From positions 1 to 64,000 of the forward strand of contig CAJTYU010000010.1 in the NCBI GenBank assembly GCA_910584095.1: a stretch of 64,000 nucleotides of DNA, written 5' to 3'. This document shows, in pieces, positions 1 through 7,446 of the stretch. The stretch's first letter is position 1; each line of letters starts with the position of its first letter. Under the pieces are notes generated by a model. The model did no database searches and was not told the DNA's origin. It saw only the letters and a program-made list of their open reading frames with translations. The position numbers and the translations under genes were made by a program. The stretch is from an uncultured Dorea sp. GTDB taxonomy: Bacteria; Bacillota; Clostridia; Lachnospirales; Lachnospiraceae.

Positions 1-746
1 TAAGGGAGGATAACCAGAAAACAATACTTTATAAAAATGATAAAACCGTAGAAATCCCTGTTTTATCTTATACACAGACTGTTCCTGCGCTGAGGGAAGA
101 ATATGATGCTTATGCCCTTGTACATTTCATCCCGCTTACCATGTGGAATAAAACACTGGGAGAGGTATGTGAAGCTGAATCCGACAGTTATATCCGTATT
201 CTTTCTAACAGAACTGCAAATCTTGCGGATTTAAATGGTCTGGAACAGGAAATCGTGCGGCTTGTATCCAAGCAGTATGAAATCGAAAGTGAAAACCGAA
301 TACAGGAACGATTGTCTAATGACAGTTTAATCCAAGGCATGGTAATGATTTTTGGAGCTTTTTGTGTATTGCTTGCCATGATTGGAATTGCGAATGTCTT
401 TTCAAATACGTTAGGATTTCTCCGCCAAAGGAAGCAGGAATTCGCGAGGTATATGTCCATTGGCTTGACGCCGCAGGAAATGAGGAAGATGTTCTGTATT
501 GAAGCGTTTGTGATAGCAGGGAAACCGCTTTTGATTACATTGCCGCTTACTGTACTGTTTGCGCAGTTTGCCGTAACAGCAAGCTATTTAGACCCAATGG
601 TATTCTGGTCGGAAGCCCCGATTCTTCCTATTTTGATATTTGCTGCTGCGATTGTATTCTTTGTCACACTTGCATATTATATTGGCGGAAAGCGTCTTTT
701 GCAGTGTGATTTGAATGAAACACTGCAGAATGATGCATTGATTTAG
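1..746 (+). CDS. FtsX-like ABC transporter permease, C-terminal part (5' end outside window)
   Basis: An open frame runs from base 3 to a TAG at 744-746 with no start of its own, so this is the tail of a longer gene cut by the window edge. The last 120 or so residues hold three hydrophobic stretches: one around the segment MVMIFGAFCVLLAMIGIANV, one after IEAFVIAGKPLLITLPLTVL, and a last one near ILPILIFAAAIVFFVTLAYY. Between the first two lies a loop rich in Arg/Lys (RQRKQEFARYMSIGLTPQEM), which is the usual cytoplasmic loop of FtsX/MacB-type permeases. Such proteins form export or lipid-extracting ABC systems, often for antimicrobial peptide resistance. The partner ATPase must lie to the left of the window. 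Confidence 0.8.
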   Translation, partial: REDNQKTILYKNDKTVEIPVLSYTQTVPALREEYDAYALVHFIPLTMWNKTLGEVCEAESDSYIRILSNRTANLADLNGLEQEIVRLVSKQYEIESENRIQERLSNDSLIQGMVMIFGAFCVLLAMIGIANVFSNTLGFLRQRKQEFARYMSIGLTPQEMRKMFCIEAFVIAGKPLLITLPLTVLFAQFAVTASYLDPMVFWSEAPILPILIFAAAIVFFVTLAYYIGGKRLLQCDLNETLQNDALI

Positions 747-942
747 CAGATAAGGATTTAGATACTGGCCTTTAGATGAAACATATGCTTCCTAATAAGA
801 CTTTCGGGATCACCAGCAGTGTGACTTCATCACAGAAACAGTAAGCAGGATATGATACACTTCTAATAGATAAAAAAACACCCTTTGGGTATGCCCCAAT
901 GCGCAAAAGCAGCGCAGGAATAATGAAAGGAAGGTATTGATT

Positions 943-1251
943 ATGTCTGTAATTCATGTAAACAAAAACAACTTTGATTCTGTAAAAACCAGCCAAAAAC
1001 TCGTACTTTTGGATTTCTACGCCGACTGGTGCAGTCCCTGCCGTATGGTTTCCCCTATAGTGGAAGAAATCGCAGAGGAAAACCCGCAATACCTGATCGG
1101 CAAGATCAACATAGAAAAGGAACCTGAACTGGCGCGGAAATTCCATGTTTTAAGCATCCCCACTCTGGCTGTGATCAAAGACGGGAACGTCATAAGCCAA
1201 TCGGCCGGAGCAAAGCCTAAAACAGAAATCCTTGCCATGTTAAAGGGCTAA
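943..1251 (+). CDS. trxA: Thioredoxin
   Basis: A 102-residue thioredoxin-fold protein for cytoplasmic dithiol-disulfide exchange. The active site is WCSPC at residues 29-33 (Cys30, Cys33), a Ser variant of the usual WCGPC, and the cis-proline segment SIPTL is present. I chose the ATG at 943 because AAAGGAAGG lies about 8 bases before it; a TTG two codons upstream is also open. The gene converges on the Crp/Fnr gene and the two coding regions overlap by 12 bases at their ends. The Ser between the cysteines would be expected to shift redox potential relative to classical TrxA, but that is inference. Confidence 0.93.
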   Translation: MSVIHVNKNNFDSVKTSQKLVLLDFYADWCSPCRMVSPIVEEIAEENPQYLIGKINIEKEPELARKFHVLSIPTLAVIKDGNVISQSAGAKPKTEILAMLKG

Positions 1252-1914
1252 TTCCCGGAGGCGTTTTTTATCAAGAATGGTAACGCCGCCTCTTGAGGCC
1301 TCCACGATCCCTTCACTGGCAAAATATTTCAGCATCCGGGATACTACTTCACGGGCAGAACCCATGTATCGGGCAATCTGCCCGTGTGTCAATGCAATGG
1401 TATCTGAACCGGTTCTGACGGATTCATCAAAGAGAAAGATCGCCAGACGTTTATCCATACTCATAAACAAAATCTGCTGCATCACCCACATCACATCCGA
1501 AAAACGGCTGACCGCAGTTTCCAACGCGAATATACGGATGTCCGGATTCCGTCCCGACACCGCCGCAAAGGCAGGACCGCTCACGACGCAGCACTCGCTG
1601 TCCTCTTCCGCGTCTACAAACACCTCAAATGTAACGGAATCCAATACACAGGAGGCAGACAGCATACACAGATCGCCTCTGTGCAGCCGGTAAAGGGTGA
1701 TCTCTTTTCCCTCATCCGACATTATATAAAGACGCAGGCTTCCCGAACGAACAAAAATCACTCCGGAACATTCACCGCCGTCATGGATATTCTTCCCTTT
1801 AGGATAAGTGACACGGTAAGAATTACGGCAGATATATTCCCTGTCTGCATCCGATATCGTCTCCCAAAAAGGAAATATTTCTTTATATATAGATTCAAAT
1901 ACGATTTCCGACAT
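1240..1914 (-). CDS. Crp/Fnr-family transcriptional regulator
   Basis: About 224 residues with an N-terminal cyclic-nucleotide-binding-type beta-roll (YPKGKNIHDGGECSGVIFV region, then RLHRGDLCML) and a C-terminal winged helix (HGQIARYMGSAREVVSRMLK). No cluster of four N-terminal cysteines is seen, so it is unlikely to be an oxygen-sensing Fe-S Fnr; the ligand is unknown. The ATG at 1914 is chosen because the homology begins there, with AAGGGAG about 11 bases upstream; a GTG ten codons earlier (1944) is possible. It lies tail to tail with the thioredoxin gene, which suggests a link to redox or nitrosative stress control, although this is only context. Confidence 0.85.
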   Translation of the reverse strand: MSEIVFESIYKEIFPFWETISDADREYICRNSYRVTYPKGKNIHDGGECSGVIFVRSGSLRLYIMSDEGKEITLYRLHRGDLCMLSASCVLDSVTFEVFVDAEEDSECCVVSGPAFAAVSGRNPDIRIFALETAVSRFSDVMWVMQQILFMSMDKRLAIFLFDESVRTGSDTIALTHGQIARYMGSAREVVSRMLKYFASEGIVEASRGGVTILDKKRLRELAL

Positions 1915-2057
1915 TCTCTTACCATCTCCCTTTTCTTCTCTCACGCCTCTTCTTTCGTAATCTCAATGCGGTCCATAATTAGGTATCTTTTACATCCATC
2001 TGCTGTTATGGCAAAAGCAAAGAAGAGCCGCCGCATCTGCCAGAACCCACAAAATAA

Positions 2058-3131
2058 TTAACGTATATTCTCATCATAAAAACCAATAAAATCCTCAAAC
2101 AACTCCAAATCCAATGAATTGCACCATTTCTCCCTGTCAAGAATTTTATTTATATACTCAGCTTTATCCTCTGAAAACTGTTCCAAGTTTTCCGGTGCGT
2201 TATAGTCGTAATCAATCGTTTTAATCCATTTATCAAATTCCGCGTTAAACTCATTTCGATAAACGTCATCATTGAAATAATTATGTCCTTCCTTCTCCAA
2301 AGGAATGAAGCTAAAGCGGGAATCGTCCTTGTATTTTTCATAATAAATGTCGTAGCCGTATTCGGCTGGAACAACTTTATCATCAAAGCTATGCACAATC
2401 ATAACGGAAGCGTCGCTCTTTGAAAAACCGTCCATCGCAGTATTTGAGGCATATCCGCCATATTTAATACTCTCGTGCAGTTTCACAAAAGGCAGCATTA
2501 GATAAATACCGTCTCCTATCTGTTTTTTCCCCTCCGATTCAAATAGATTCGATGAAGAATTAAAGCCAGAACACGCTATAACCGCCTTTACTTCGGGATG
2601 GTATGTAAGTACGCTGCAAACACTGTAGCCGCCCCAGCTATGCCCAAATAAAGCGATTGGCAGATTGGGGAAATTCTCGCTTTCTTCTACAAATGTAATT
2701 GCATAGTCAAGATCTATTACTCCCTGCGGAACCCCTCCGACTCCTTCCCCCTCGCTTTCATCATTTCCCGTAGCGTCATAGGAAAAAACATAGTATCCAT
2801 GGTGAGCAAAATAATTCACGCAGTCCATGTAAGAATTATGCCCGCCTCCGCCAAAGCCATGTGCCATCACGATGATACCATGCTGATTTTCTCCCGAATC
2901 GTACATATATCCCACCAGTTTCTGTCCCTTATTGGAGGTAAACTCATATTTCGTGCGCTGCAATCCGTCAAAATCATCAACATACAACATAAGCGGTTCA
3001 TAACTTTCAAATCGCCGATTAAAATTCTCATTATATATCATCACAGACAATGCCCAATCTCCAACAAGAATTAATACAGTCACGATAGCTAATACAATAA
3101 ATAATATTTTTCTCTTAGATTTTATTTGCAT
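2058..3131 (-). CDS. Membrane-anchored alpha/beta hydrolase
   Basis: About 357 residues. A single hydrophobic helix at residues 9-30 without a clear cleavage site suggests an N-terminal anchor with the catalytic domain outside. The alpha/beta hydrolase signature is complete: oxyanion region HGFGGGG near 91-97, nucleophile motif GHSWGG with Ser165, an acid in SFDDKVVP near 250, and the histidine in EGHNYF at 283. This fits serine esterases or peptidases of the dienelactone-hydrolase-like group; the substrate cannot be told. The ATG at 3131 has AGGTG six bases before it; an in-frame GTG three codons upstream lacks a good site. It stands alone on this strand. Confidence 0.85.
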   Translation of the reverse strand: MQIKSKRKILFIVLAIVTVLILVGDWALSVMIYNENFNRRFESYEPLMLYVDDFDGLQRTKYEFTSNKGQKLVGYMYDSGENQHGIIVMAHGFGGGGHNSYMDCVNYFAHHGYYVFSYDATGNDESEGEGVGGVPQGVIDLDYAITFVEESENFPNLPIALFGHSWGGYSVCSVLTYHPEVKAVIACSGFNSSSNLFESEGKKQIGDGIYLMLPFVKLHESIKYGGYASNTAMDGFSKSDASVMIVHSFDDKVVPAEYGYDIYYEKYKDDSRFSFIPLEKEGHNYFNDDVYRNEFNAEFDKWIKTIDYDYNAPENLEQFSEDKAEYINKILDREKWCNSLDLELFEDFIGFYDENIR

Positions 3132-3433
3132 ATAATTCACCTATTCTGCCAATACCCCGTTCCTAAATATTCTGTATGCACAAACTCTCTCTTCAATTTT
3201 TTTAATTAAAATAGTGGAAAGTACGTCCTAAAAGTAGTATTGTTAAGTCAACGCAATTAAACAGGATCGACCTTCCCACTGCCTATGGAAAGAATACCAT
3301 CCTTCCGCTTGGTTGGCAAGCAGTTTTATGACCCAAATGCCCCTCCCTATTAAAACAGCGCGTTTCAAGAACATTGATTTTTGTCAGTTTTACCGCTCGT
3401 ACTTTGTATTTAAGTCATAAATAATGGTTTTTC
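3132..3433. other. Intergenic stretch without a recognisable gene
   Basis: This AT-rich spacer between the hydrolase and the sigma factor gene shows no open frame with a ribosome site and no clear hairpin. A short stretch around 3255-3345 reads open in more than one frame and looks like decayed coding sequence, but I could not match it to a family. Confidence 0.4.
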
Positions 3434-3459
3434 TGTCACAAAAACACCGGGGCGTTGTC
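3434..3459 (+). promoter_or_regulatory. Candidate ECF-type autoregulatory promoter
   Basis: TGTCACA at 3434-3440 is followed 16 bases later by a GTC core at 3457-3459, some 25 bases before the sigma factor start. This resembles the TGTCACA-N16-CGTC layout described for some ECF sigma groups, with one mismatch or one base of spacing change. It would fit positive autoregulation. Confidence 0.4.
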
Positions 3460-3483
3460 TAATTAATTAGGAGGTAAAAATCT

Positions 3484-4335
3484 ATGAAGAAAAAAACGAA
3501 TGAAGAATTACAGGCTTTTGTCGAAAAAGCCATATCAGGGGATAAAAACGCCCTTGAAACCCTTATTGCAGGTGTGCAGGATCTTGTATTCAATCTATCA
3601 TTGCGGATGCTCGGAACATTTCCAGACGCTGAAGACGCCACGCAGGATATTCTGTTAAAAATGATTACGCACCTTTCTTCTTTCAGAGGCGACAGTTCAT
3701 TTACAACATGGGTATACCGTATTGCTGCTAATCACTTAAAAAACTACAAAAAGCATATGTTCGCCCACTATCCGCTGAGCTTTGAATATTATGGAAACGA
3801 TATAGTAAACGGAAAAGCGCAGGACGTACCGGATCTGACACAAAATGTAGAAAAAGATATTTTAGCGGAAGAACTGAAAATGTCCTGTACAAACGTAATG
3901 CTGCAATGCCTTGATATGGAGAGCAGATGTATTTTCATATTGGGTACAATGTTTAAAATCGACAGCCGGATTGCAGGGGATATTTTGGAAATGACCCCGG
4001 ATGCGTATCGTCAGCGGCTTTCCCGGATACGCAAAAAAATGGCGGATTTTTTAGGCGAATACTGCGGAGAATATGGCGGCGGCAAATGTAAATGCAAAGA
4101 CAGAGTGAATTACGCAATACAGAGCCATAGGCTGAATCCATTACAGCTGGATTATACGGAAGCTTCGGAAATCCCCCTTCAGACAATGATCGATGTGAAA
4201 AATGCCATGGAGGATATCGACGGTTTATCGCAGAACTTTTCATTCTGTAAGACCTACCAATCCCCCGAACACATGAAGCATTTGATACAGGAATTTTTAG
4301 ATTCCACACAGCTTTCTATTATACAGAAATCGTAA
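3484..4335 (+). CDS. ECF-like RNA polymerase sigma factor with C-terminal extension
   Basis: 283 residues. Region 2 is clear (DAEDATQDILLKMITHL, then GDSSFTTWVYRIAANHLKN), with the acidic and aromatic residues used for core binding and -10 melting. Region 4 is a helix-turn-helix (ILEMTPDAYRQRLSRIRKKM). After about residue 190 comes an extension of some 90 residues starting with a cysteine cluster (YCGEYGGGKCKCKD), longer than the usual 160-200 residue ECF factor. The extension could bind a metal or act in place of a separate anti-sigma factor; none is encoded next to it. GGAGG lies 7 bases before the ATG. The next gene starts 15 bases downstream, so the two probably form one transcript. Confidence 0.88.
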   Translation: MKKKTNEELQAFVEKAISGDKNALETLIAGVQDLVFNLSLRMLGTFPDAEDATQDILLKMITHLSSFRGDSSFTTWVYRIAANHLKNYKKHMFAHYPLSFEYYGNDIVNGKAQDVPDLTQNVEKDILAEELKMSCTNVMLQCLDMESRCIFILGTMFKIDSRIAGDILEMTPDAYRQRLSRIRKKMADFLGEYCGEYGGGKCKCKDRVNYAIQSHRLNPLQLDYTEASEIPLQTMIDVKNAMEDIDGLSQNFSFCKTYQSPEHMKHLIQEFLDSTQLSIIQKS

Positions 4336-4350
4336 AGGAGACAGAATACT

Positions 4351-5034
4351 ATGAATACACAAATCATTATTGACTACTTATCATCATTAAGCTTGAATAA
4401 TAACCGGGAATGGTATCACGCAAACAAGGACGATTATAAAAAGGCAAATGCTGAATTTGAAAATTTATTGCAGACATTGATACTGGAAATCGGGAAATTT
4501 GACGGCAGTATTTTACACAACAATCCCAAAGACCTTACGTTTAAGCTTGTAAGAGACACCCGGTTCAGCCACGACAAATCGCCATATAATCCTGCATTTC
4601 GCGCTCATATCTCCTCAAAAGGGAAACTGCCTGTCCCCGTCGGCTATTATCTCATGATAAAGCCGGGCAATCAATCCTTTTTAGGAGGCGGCCTGTTTGC
4701 AGATATGTTCAAAGACGCAACAACTATGGTACGGGATTATATCGCAAAAAATGGAAAAGAATGGGAAAAAATCATCCACGAGCCGGATTTTGAAAATCAC
4801 TTCGCTGTACAGGGAACGGCGCTAAAGAGGGTTCCTGCGGGATATGAGAAAGAGCACCCTCAGGCAGACTATCTAAAATATAAAAGCTGGTACCTGGAAT
4901 ATCCGGTAAGAGACGAAGAATTGATAGATGCAAAAGCATTTCTTGTAAAAGCAGCGGAACTTTTCCGGATCATGAAACCTTTTAACGACTATCTAAACAA
5001 GGCGCTTGCAGATTTCAAAATGCCGGCAAGATAA
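4351..5034 (+). CDS. DUF2461 (TIGR02453-type) family protein
   Basis: 227 residues matching the DUF2461 family in its characteristic opening: FLSSLSLNNNREW-like start (here YLSSLSLNNNREWYHANKDD), then LVRDTRFSHDKSPYNPAFRAHIS and the glycine-rich GGGLF segment. Function of the family is not established. The gene follows the sigma factor by 15 bases with AAAGGAG in the gap, so it is likely in that operon and may be part of its regulon. Length is normal for the family and no truncation is visible. Confidence 0.85.
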   Translation: MNTQIIIDYLSSLSLNNNREWYHANKDDYKKANAEFENLLQTLILEIGKFDGSILHNNPKDLTFKLVRDTRFSHDKSPYNPAFRAHISSKGKLPVPVGYYLMIKPGNQSFLGGGLFADMFKDATTMVRDYIAKNGKEWEKIIHEPDFENHFAVQGTALKRVPAGYEKEHPQADYLKYKSWYLEYPVRDEELIDAKAFLVKAAELFRIMKPFNDYLNKALADFKMPAR

Positions 5035-5080
5035 AAGAATGTTGAAAAGACTCCTCTGTTCCGTATTTTTGCTTTATTTT

Positions 5081-5109
5081 TTGCAAAATGCCAGATTCTA
5101 TTATATAAT
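5081..5109 (+). promoter_or_regulatory. Sigma-A promoter of glgX
   Basis: TTGCAA at 5081-5086, a 17-base spacer, and a perfect TATAAT at 5104-5109, 57 bases before the glgX start. Confidence 0.8.
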
Positions 5110-5166
5110 TATAACATAAATTCTAAAAACTGCCTATTCCGGCCGTTTTCCAACAGGAGGTTATAT

Positions 5167-7308
5167 ATGAATAACACGGAACACACATTACAGAATCACC
5201 CGGAACCTGTAAAATCCAATTCCGAAAAGATCATGGAGCAATTAAACCTGCCGCGTACGATCCATATGGTCCCTTTGGATGATGTCAACGGTTACCAGAT
5301 ACGTCCTGGGCTTTATGATATCAATGGGGCGACTGCCATTCCCGGCGGCGTTAACTTTACTGTATATTCCCACGGCGCTACAAGCATCGAACTGCTTCTT
5401 TTCCACCGAGAAGCGGAAGAGCCGTATGCAGTGATCCCTTTTCCGGACCATTACCGAATCGGCAACGTGTATTCCATGATCGTTTTCCGGCTGAATATCG
5501 AAGAATTTGAATACGCATACCGCGTGGACGGTCCCTATGAACCAAAGAAAGGCCTGATTTTCAACCGGAATAAATATCTTCTGGACCCTTACGCCCGCGC
5601 CGTTACCGGCCAGAGCAGATGGGGTGTCGCCCACCCGAAGGGGCAGCAGCATTACAAGGCGCGGGTCGTCAAGGATGACTTCGACTGGGGCGCCTCGCCA
5701 ATGCCTCTGCTTCCAACTGAAGATTTAATCATTTATGAACTTCATGTAAGGGGTTTTACTAAGCATGAATCCTCCGGCGTCTTCCATCCTGGAACCTTTG
5801 CCGGCCTCAGGGAGAAGCTTCCCTATCTGCTGGAGCTGGGGGTAAATGTTGTCGAATTGATGCCGATCTTTGAATTTGACGAAATGCAGGATTACCGAGA
5901 GGTAGACGGTGAAAAGCTGTACAATTACTGGGGATATAACACCGTCAGCTTTTTCTCTCCCAACACCAGCTATTCCGCAAGCGTTGAATACAACAGGGAA
6001 GGCAACGAATTAAAGCATCTGATACAGGAATTTAACCAGCACGGCATCGAGGTCTATCTGGACGTGGTCTTTAACCATACCGCAGAGGGCAACGAACACG
6101 GTCCTTTCTTCTCTTTTAAGGGCTTCGACAATAACATTTACTACCTGCTTAAGCCGGACGGACAGTATTATAACTTCAGCGGCTGCGGCAACTCTTTGAA
6201 CTGCAACCATCCGATCGTACATCAGATGATCTTAAACTGCCTGCGCTACTGGGTCACCACCTACCATATCAACGGATTCCGTTTCGATCTGGCTTCTATT
6301 CTGGGACGAAATGAAGACGGCACTCCCATGAATAAACCGCCGCTTCTGCAGTCCCTCGCCTTCGATCCGATCCTTGGCGATGTGAAGCTGATTGCCGAGG
6401 CATGGGATGCCGGCGGACTGTATCAGGTCGGCACCTTCCCGTCATGGAACCGCTGGGCAGAATGGAACGGCATTTACCGGGATGATATGCGCCGCTACTT
6501 AAAGGGCGATCCGGGCATGGCGCAGGCCGCCGCCATGCGCATCATCGGTTCGAGAGATATTTACGAAGTCCGCAACCGGACAAATGCTTCCGTAAATTTC
6601 ATTACCTGCCACGACGGCTTTACTTTATATGATCTCTTTTCCTACAACACGAAGCATAACGAGAAAAACGGCTGGAATAACACAGACGGAGCCAATGACA
6701 ACAATAGCTGGAACTGCGGCGTGGAAGGCGAAACCGACAACCCTGAAATCCTCGCTCTAAGGCGCAGGATGGCCCGCAACGCCTTCGCCTTGCTTATGTG
6801 CAGCCGCGGAATCCCTATGTTTCTTGCCGGAGATGAATTCTGCAACACTCAGTTCGGCAACAACAATGCCTACTGTCAGGACAATATTACCTCATGGCTG
6901 GACTGGAGGCTGCTGGAAAAAAATCAGGATATGTTCCGGTTTTTCTGCTATATGATACAGCTCCGGAAAGATCACAAGGTGCTGCGCACCAATGTCAGCG
7001 AAGGGGTATTTGGTTTCCCGGATACCAGCTTCCACGGCGTCACTCCATGGAAGGAGCATTTTGAAGAGTACGACCGGTATATCGGCGTAATGTTTGCCGG
7101 ACAGGATCAAACTACCGGTCCACAGGTGATCTATATTGCCTCCAATGCTTACTGGGAAGCCTTAAACGTGACTCTGCCGGAACTGCCGGAATCCATGTGC
7201 TGGCAGGTCGCAGCCGATACTTGGGAAGAACGGCCCTTGGCTTACCATATCGACGGAGACCAAATCACCATCCGGCCGAGAAGCGTGATCATATTGATAG
7301 GAAAATAA
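5167..7308 (+). CDS. glgX: Glycogen debranching enzyme (isoamylase-type, GH13)
   Basis: 713 residues. Hydrolyses alpha-1,6 branches of glycogen or limit dextrins in the cytoplasm. An N-terminal carbohydrate-binding-like domain (about 45-150) is followed by the GH13 barrel. Conserved regions are seen: DVVFNHT (299-305), GFRFDLAS with the nucleophile Asp374, IAEAWD with the acid/base Glu411, and TCHDGFTLYDL with Asp483. Length suits the GlgX/TreX family. CAACAGGAGG lies just upstream of the ATG. No other glycogen gene adjoins it, so it is a stand-alone unit with its own promoter and terminator. Confidence 0.94.
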   Translation: MNNTEHTLQNHPEPVKSNSEKIMEQLNLPRTIHMVPLDDVNGYQIRPGLYDINGATAIPGGVNFTVYSHGATSIELLLFHREAEEPYAVIPFPDHYRIGNVYSMIVFRLNIEEFEYAYRVDGPYEPKKGLIFNRNKYLLDPYARAVTGQSRWGVAHPKGQQHYKARVVKDDFDWGASPMPLLPTEDLIIYELHVRGFTKHESSGVFHPGTFAGLREKLPYLLELGVNVVELMPIFEFDEMQDYREVDGEKLYNYWGYNTVSFFSPNTSYSASVEYNREGNELKHLIQEFNQHGIEVYLDVVFNHTAEGNEHGPFFSFKGFDNNIYYLLKPDGQYYNFSGCGNSLNCNHPIVHQMILNCLRYWVTTYHINGFRFDLASILGRNEDGTPMNKPPLLQSLAFDPILGDVKLIAEAWDAGGLYQVGTFPSWNRWAEWNGIYRDDMRRYLKGDPGMAQAAAMRIIGSRDIYEVRNRTNASVNFITCHDGFTLYDLFSYNTKHNEKNGWNNTDGANDNNSWNCGVEGETDNPEILALRRRMARNAFALLMCSRGIPMFLAGDEFCNTQFGNNNAYCQDNITSWLDWRLLEKNQDMFRFFCYMIQLRKDHKVLRTNVSEGVFGFPDTSFHGVTPWKEHFEEYDRYIGVMFAGQDQTTGPQVIYIASNAYWEALNVTLPELPESMCWQVAADTWEERPLAYHIDGDQITIRPRSVIILIGK

Positions 7309-7415
7309 AAATTCCCCGAATGGGGAAGAAATACGCATTGATTTTGCTTCTATATAAAAACGTCCCTAAAATGCCCTGCCCCTATGCAACGGCTCTCCGG
7401 GCAGGGCGGACGCAC

Positions 7416-7446
7416 GGCGCTGCCTGTGGCAGCGCCGAATTTTGTT
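7416..7446 (+). terminator. Intrinsic terminator after glgX
   Basis: A 9-bp GC-rich stem (GGCGCTGCC 7416-7424, GGCAGCGCC 7428-7436) with a TGT loop is followed by GAATTTTGTT. It separates glgX from the convergent kinase gene. Confidence 0.75.

Noticed and set aside
3255..3345. Possible transposase or gene remnant
   Set aside because: Short fragments read open in several frames but match no family I recognise, and no terminal repeats are visible.
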